Assembly: GCA_031284845.1 (NCBI GenBank)
Contig: JAITXH010000175.1
Coordinates: 1 to 15,378 of the forward strand
Source: Puniceicoccales bacterium
GTDB lineage: Bacteria; Verrucomicrobiota; Verrucomicrobiia; Opitutales; UBA953
Length of the DNA: 15,378 bases
Reading direction: 5' to 3'
Part shown: positions 13,127-15,378 of the stretch, piece by piece
How positions within the stretch are numbered: the stretch's first letter is position 1
Layout: each line of letters begins with the position of its first letter
The notes under the pieces: generated by a model
Database searches by the model: none
Told to the model about the DNA's origin: nothing
What the model saw: only the letters and a program-made list of their open reading frames with translations
Translations under genes and position numbers: made by a program

Positions 13127-14488
13127 TCAGACGTTTTCCGGGACTTCGTAGCCCTTGCGATAGGCACCACGGGCGAGGACATTGGCTTCATCGCTGTTGG
13201 TGAACTTTTCAGTTTTGCCATCGAAGAACAACTGCCTGTTGCCGGTGCGGTAAGCGATGTTGCCGAGGTGGACAAGAGTCGCGCTGCGGTGGCATTGCTC
13301 GGGGTCGCCGTTCGCTCCCTTGCGGTTGCGGAGGGCTTGCACGAAGTTTTGCTGATGCTCGTTGTCGGGCATGACGCCGCCATCGCTGGCGACGACTTTA
13401 TCGCTGCCGTCAATGACTTGCCAGCCGCCGCCGTGCCGCCCGAGATACATCAGGCCTTTGGTGCCGTAGATTTCGGTGCGGGTGGAGTTGAGCCGCCAGT
13501 TGGGGAATTTGGTTTTATCCATGCGGATATTGGGCGGCGTCTTGCTCATGTAATTAGTCGCATAGGCGTTGTCGCAAGAGAGGGTGAACTTGCCGAAGTC
13601 ATAAACGACAGACTGGTATTCCGGGGTCTCGCGTGTGCCCCCGAAAGCGTAGTTGCCGCCCCAGCCGTAAACAGAAGTGGGATGGTCGGGATCGCCGATG
13701 ACGAAGCGGGCGAGGTCTATGACGTGCGAGGCATCGTCGGCGAGTCCACCGCCGCTGTAAGCCCAGTAGTTGAGCCAGCCGCCACGCGAGTTTTCGGTGA
13801 CCACTCCGGGGTCAAAGTCAATGAGCGGTGCCGGCCCGAGCCATTTTTCCCAGTTGATCCACTTGGGGGCGCTGGCACTGGTCTTCTTCTGGGTGACTTT
13901 GCTGCCGCCGAGAAGGTTATAACACTTTACGGTGACGATATTGCCGAGTTTGCCGTTGGCGATATAGTCGCGGGCGGTGAAGCCGTAGGGGGCGCTGCGG
14001 TTCTGGAAACCGACTTGGACGATACGGTTGTATTTCTTCGCGGCGGCGACCATTTGGCGGCCTTCAAAGATGTTGATGGAAGGATTTTTTTCGACGTAAA
14101 CGTCTTTCCCGGCTTGGCAGGCCCAGATGGTGGCGAGCATGTGCCAGTGTTCGGGAGTAGAGATCCAGGCCACGTCTATGCTTTTGTCCTCAAAAAGTTC
14201 GCGCATCTCTTCGGTCACCTTGGGGGCCTTGCCGGTGGCGGCTTGGACGGCTTTGGCGGCTTTGGCGAGTTTGGTGCGGTTCACGTCGCAGACAGCGGTG
14301 ATCGTGATGTTTTCGTTCACCTTGATGCAGTTCAAGATGGTGCTGAGACCGCGTCCGCCGCAGCCGATGAGGGCGAGGTTGATGCGTTCGTTAGCACCGA
14401 TGACATTGTCGGCCCCGAAGAGGGGGCGGGTGAGTGTGAGTCCGGCGCCGAGGAGGGCACTGTTTTTTACGAAGTCTCTTCTATCCAT
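13127..14488 (-). CDS. Gfo/Idh/MocA-family oxidoreductase with Tat-type signal
   Basis: A 453-residue protein. The N-terminus MDRRDFVKNSALLGAGLTL has the twin-arginine motif (R3-R4) and hydrophobic core of Tat-exported oxidoreductases, so it is probably folded with NAD(P) before export. The Rossmann motif LIGCGGRG lies at 40-47. The family's EKP motif reads EKNPS (133-137), keeping the catalytic Lys134 but with Asn for Pro. GLADDASHVIDLARF with H255 is the expected C-terminal-domain catalytic region. Such proteins are numerous in Verrucomicrobia and Planctomycetes and act on sugars or sugar derivatives; the substrate cannot be named here. The ATG at 14488 is fixed by the signal and has no Shine-Dalgarno site. 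It converges with lysR and lies 200 bp downstream of the autotransporter gene. Confidence 0.9.
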   Translation of the reverse strand: MDRRDFVKNSALLGAGLTLTRPLFGADNVIGANERINLALIGCGGRGLSTILNCIKVNENITITAVCDVNRTKLAKAAKAVQAATGKAPKVTEEMRELFEDKSIDVAWISTPEHWHMLATIWACQAGKDVYVEKNPSINIFEGRQMVAAAKKYNRIVQVGFQNRSAPYGFTARDYIANGKLGNIVTVKCYNLLGGSKVTQKKTSASAPKWINWEKWLGPAPLIDFDPGVVTENSRGGWLNYWAYSGGGLADDASHVIDLARFVIGDPDHPTSVYGWGGNYAFGGTRETPEYQSVVYDFGKFTLSCDNAYATNYMSKTPPNIRMDKTKFPNWRLNSTRTEIYGTKGLMYLGRHGGGWQVIDGSDKVVASDGGVMPDNEHQQNFVQALRNRKGANGDPEQCHRSATLVHLGNIAYRTGNRQLFFDGKTEKFTNSDEANVLARGAYRKGYEVPENV

Positions 14489-14623
14489 GGTGTGTATGCT
14501 GGTTGTTTAGTTGAGGTTAGTTTAGCTCTGGGGCTGAAAGATTCTGGAAATGTGCGCCGCACGGCGGCACGGGAGGCAAGCGCACTGTGTTCAATCGGAT
14601 TTGCAACAAATTTCTCCACAGGG

Positions 14624-14683
14624 TTACGGGCCGGCGGAGGTGTCCGCAAAGCCCGTTGGCCCCGTAATACAGGCCTTTGGCCT
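14624..14683. repeat. Two consecutive hairpins after the autotransporter gene
   Basis: The outer stem TTACGGGCC (14624-14632) pairs with GGCCCCGTAA (14658-14667, one bulged base) and encloses GCGGA-GGTG-TCCGC (14634-14647). A second hairpin AGGCC-TTT-GGCCT lies at 14671-14683. No T-tract follows on the minus strand, so it is not a standard terminator. The sequence shares GGGCCAACGG-like pieces with the repeats at 12844-13063. Confidence 0.65.
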
Positions 14684-14688
14684 TTCGC

Positions 14689-15378
14689 TTAGAAGCGGCG
14701 GCGGTAGCCGAGATTCACAGACCACGGCACTTGATACTTTTCCCCGAATGCGGCCTCGTAGCTGAAGTATAGCTGGTCGTTTGCGCTCATCTGCCATGTC
14801 ACGCCAACCCCGGCTCGCGCACGCACGCCATCCACATCGGGCTGCGAACGGGCATCGCTCACGCGAACTGCTCCACCGAGGCTCGACACCCAATCCACAC
14901 CTGCGCTCAAGTATGGCTGCAATTGCCCGTGCCCGCCCAAATCAAACGTCCGCCCAAAACGAACCGACGCTCCCAAGCGGAAGATGTCACTGTCCGTGTT
15001 CGAAACGTTGAGTCCGCGACGGGTCTTGTAATCTTCAACAAAGATGTGCGTGTAGGCCGCCTGCAATGCAGGTTCCACAAACCAGGCGTTCCCGACGTCC
15101 ACCTTGCGCCCGGCTTCCAATTCAAAGCCGAAACCATACGCGTTGAAGCTTCCACGGTCTCCGGCAGCGTCATACTTCGAGTCAAAATACTGCGCTTTCA
15201 AGGCACCGTCCACATACCAGCCAGTGCGATGCAGCCACGCCGCATACAGGCCGCCGGCCACAGAATCAGTCGAACCGTCCGTGCCGTATTTGTCATTGAA
15301 GTTGCGCTGTGTGTGCTGGTAACCGGCAAAGCCGCCTACGTGCGCAATACTCGCCCCGTCGCCCAACGAAAATGCGTG
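14689..15378 (-). CDS. Autotransporter beta-barrel domain protein (C-terminal fragment)
   Basis: 229 residues are visible; the frame is open through the right edge (beginning HAFSLGDGAS at 15378), so the true start and passenger lie outside. The segment shows alternating aromatic and glycine-rich strands (VGGFAGYQHTQRN, SVAGGLYAAWLHRTGWYVDG, FVEPALQAAYTHIF, RLGASVRFGRTFDLGG, LQPYLSAGVDWVSSL, LYFSYEAAFGEKY). It ends in VNLGYRRRF, with the terminal aromatic residue needed for outer-membrane insertion. This is the type Va autotransporter barrel, which secretes and anchors an N-terminal passenger at the cell surface. An internal TTG at 15366 is not a real start. A CGCTT-AG-AAGCG hairpin overlaps the stop codon. 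Passenger type is unknown. Confidence 0.92.
   Translation of the reverse strand, partial: HAFSLGDGASIAHVGGFAGYQHTQRNFNDKYGTDGSTDSVAGGLYAAWLHRTGWYVDGALKAQYFDSKYDAAGDRGSFNAYGFGFELEAGRKVDVGNAWFVEPALQAAYTHIFVEDYKTRRGLNVSNTDSDIFRLGASVRFGRTFDLGGHGQLQPYLSAGVDWVSSLGGAVRVSDARSQPDVDGVRARAGVGVTWQMSANDQLYFSYEAAFGEKYQVPWSVNLGYRRRF

Noticed and set aside
13109..14692. 527-residue plus-strand ORF antisense to the oxidoreductase
   Set aside because: Antisense shadow frame. The minus-strand protein has clear Tat, Rossmann and catalytic motifs.

Overview
The window reads as a high-GC bacterial chromosome segment, most likely from a Verrucomicrobiota (Opitutaceae-like) organism. That placement is an inference. 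It rests on the gene types seen: a Tat-type Gfo/Idh oxidoreductase beside an autotransporter barrel, and a UbiB-like kinase beside a phasin-like protein. It also rests on the many short palindromic intergenic repeats, and on start codons that almost never have a Shine-Dalgarno sequence. No phage, plasmid, transposase, CRISPR or rRNA gene is visible.

Layout, left to right. Positions 1-1621 (minus strand) hold the start of purH and all of argG. A tRNA-Leu(UAA) follows at 1740-1825 (plus). Positions 1893-4849 (minus) hold an atypical UbiB/ABC1-family kinase, a phasin-like coiled-coil protein and an unrecognised secreted protein. Positions 5019-9082 (plus) hold argJ and mutS. Positions 9342-11527 (minus) hold a mannose-6-phosphate isomerase, a small DUF2103-like protein and a YggS-type PLP protein. 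A divergent LysR-family regulator lies at 11850-12770 (plus). Positions 13127-15378 (minus) hold a Tat-exported Gfo/Idh-type oxidoreductase and the C-terminal barrel of an autotransporter cut by the window edge.

Most genes are housekeeping: arginine synthesis (argG, argJ), purine synthesis (purH), mismatch repair (mutS), hexose-phosphate isomerisation and PLP homeostasis. Few have an obvious functional link to their neighbours. The UbiB-like/phasin-like pair is the most coherent module. The intergenic DNA is unusually structured. Both convergent gaps (mutS/manA and lysR/oxidoreductase) hold long inverted repeats, and a 23-nt palindrome occurs four times around lysR.

I do not see a convincing new multi-gene system. 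The points most worth a second look are the UbiB-like protein with several altered signature motifs, the repeat-built palindromes, the lack of Shine-Dalgarno sites combined with a C just before most start codons, and the 4178-4849 secreted protein.
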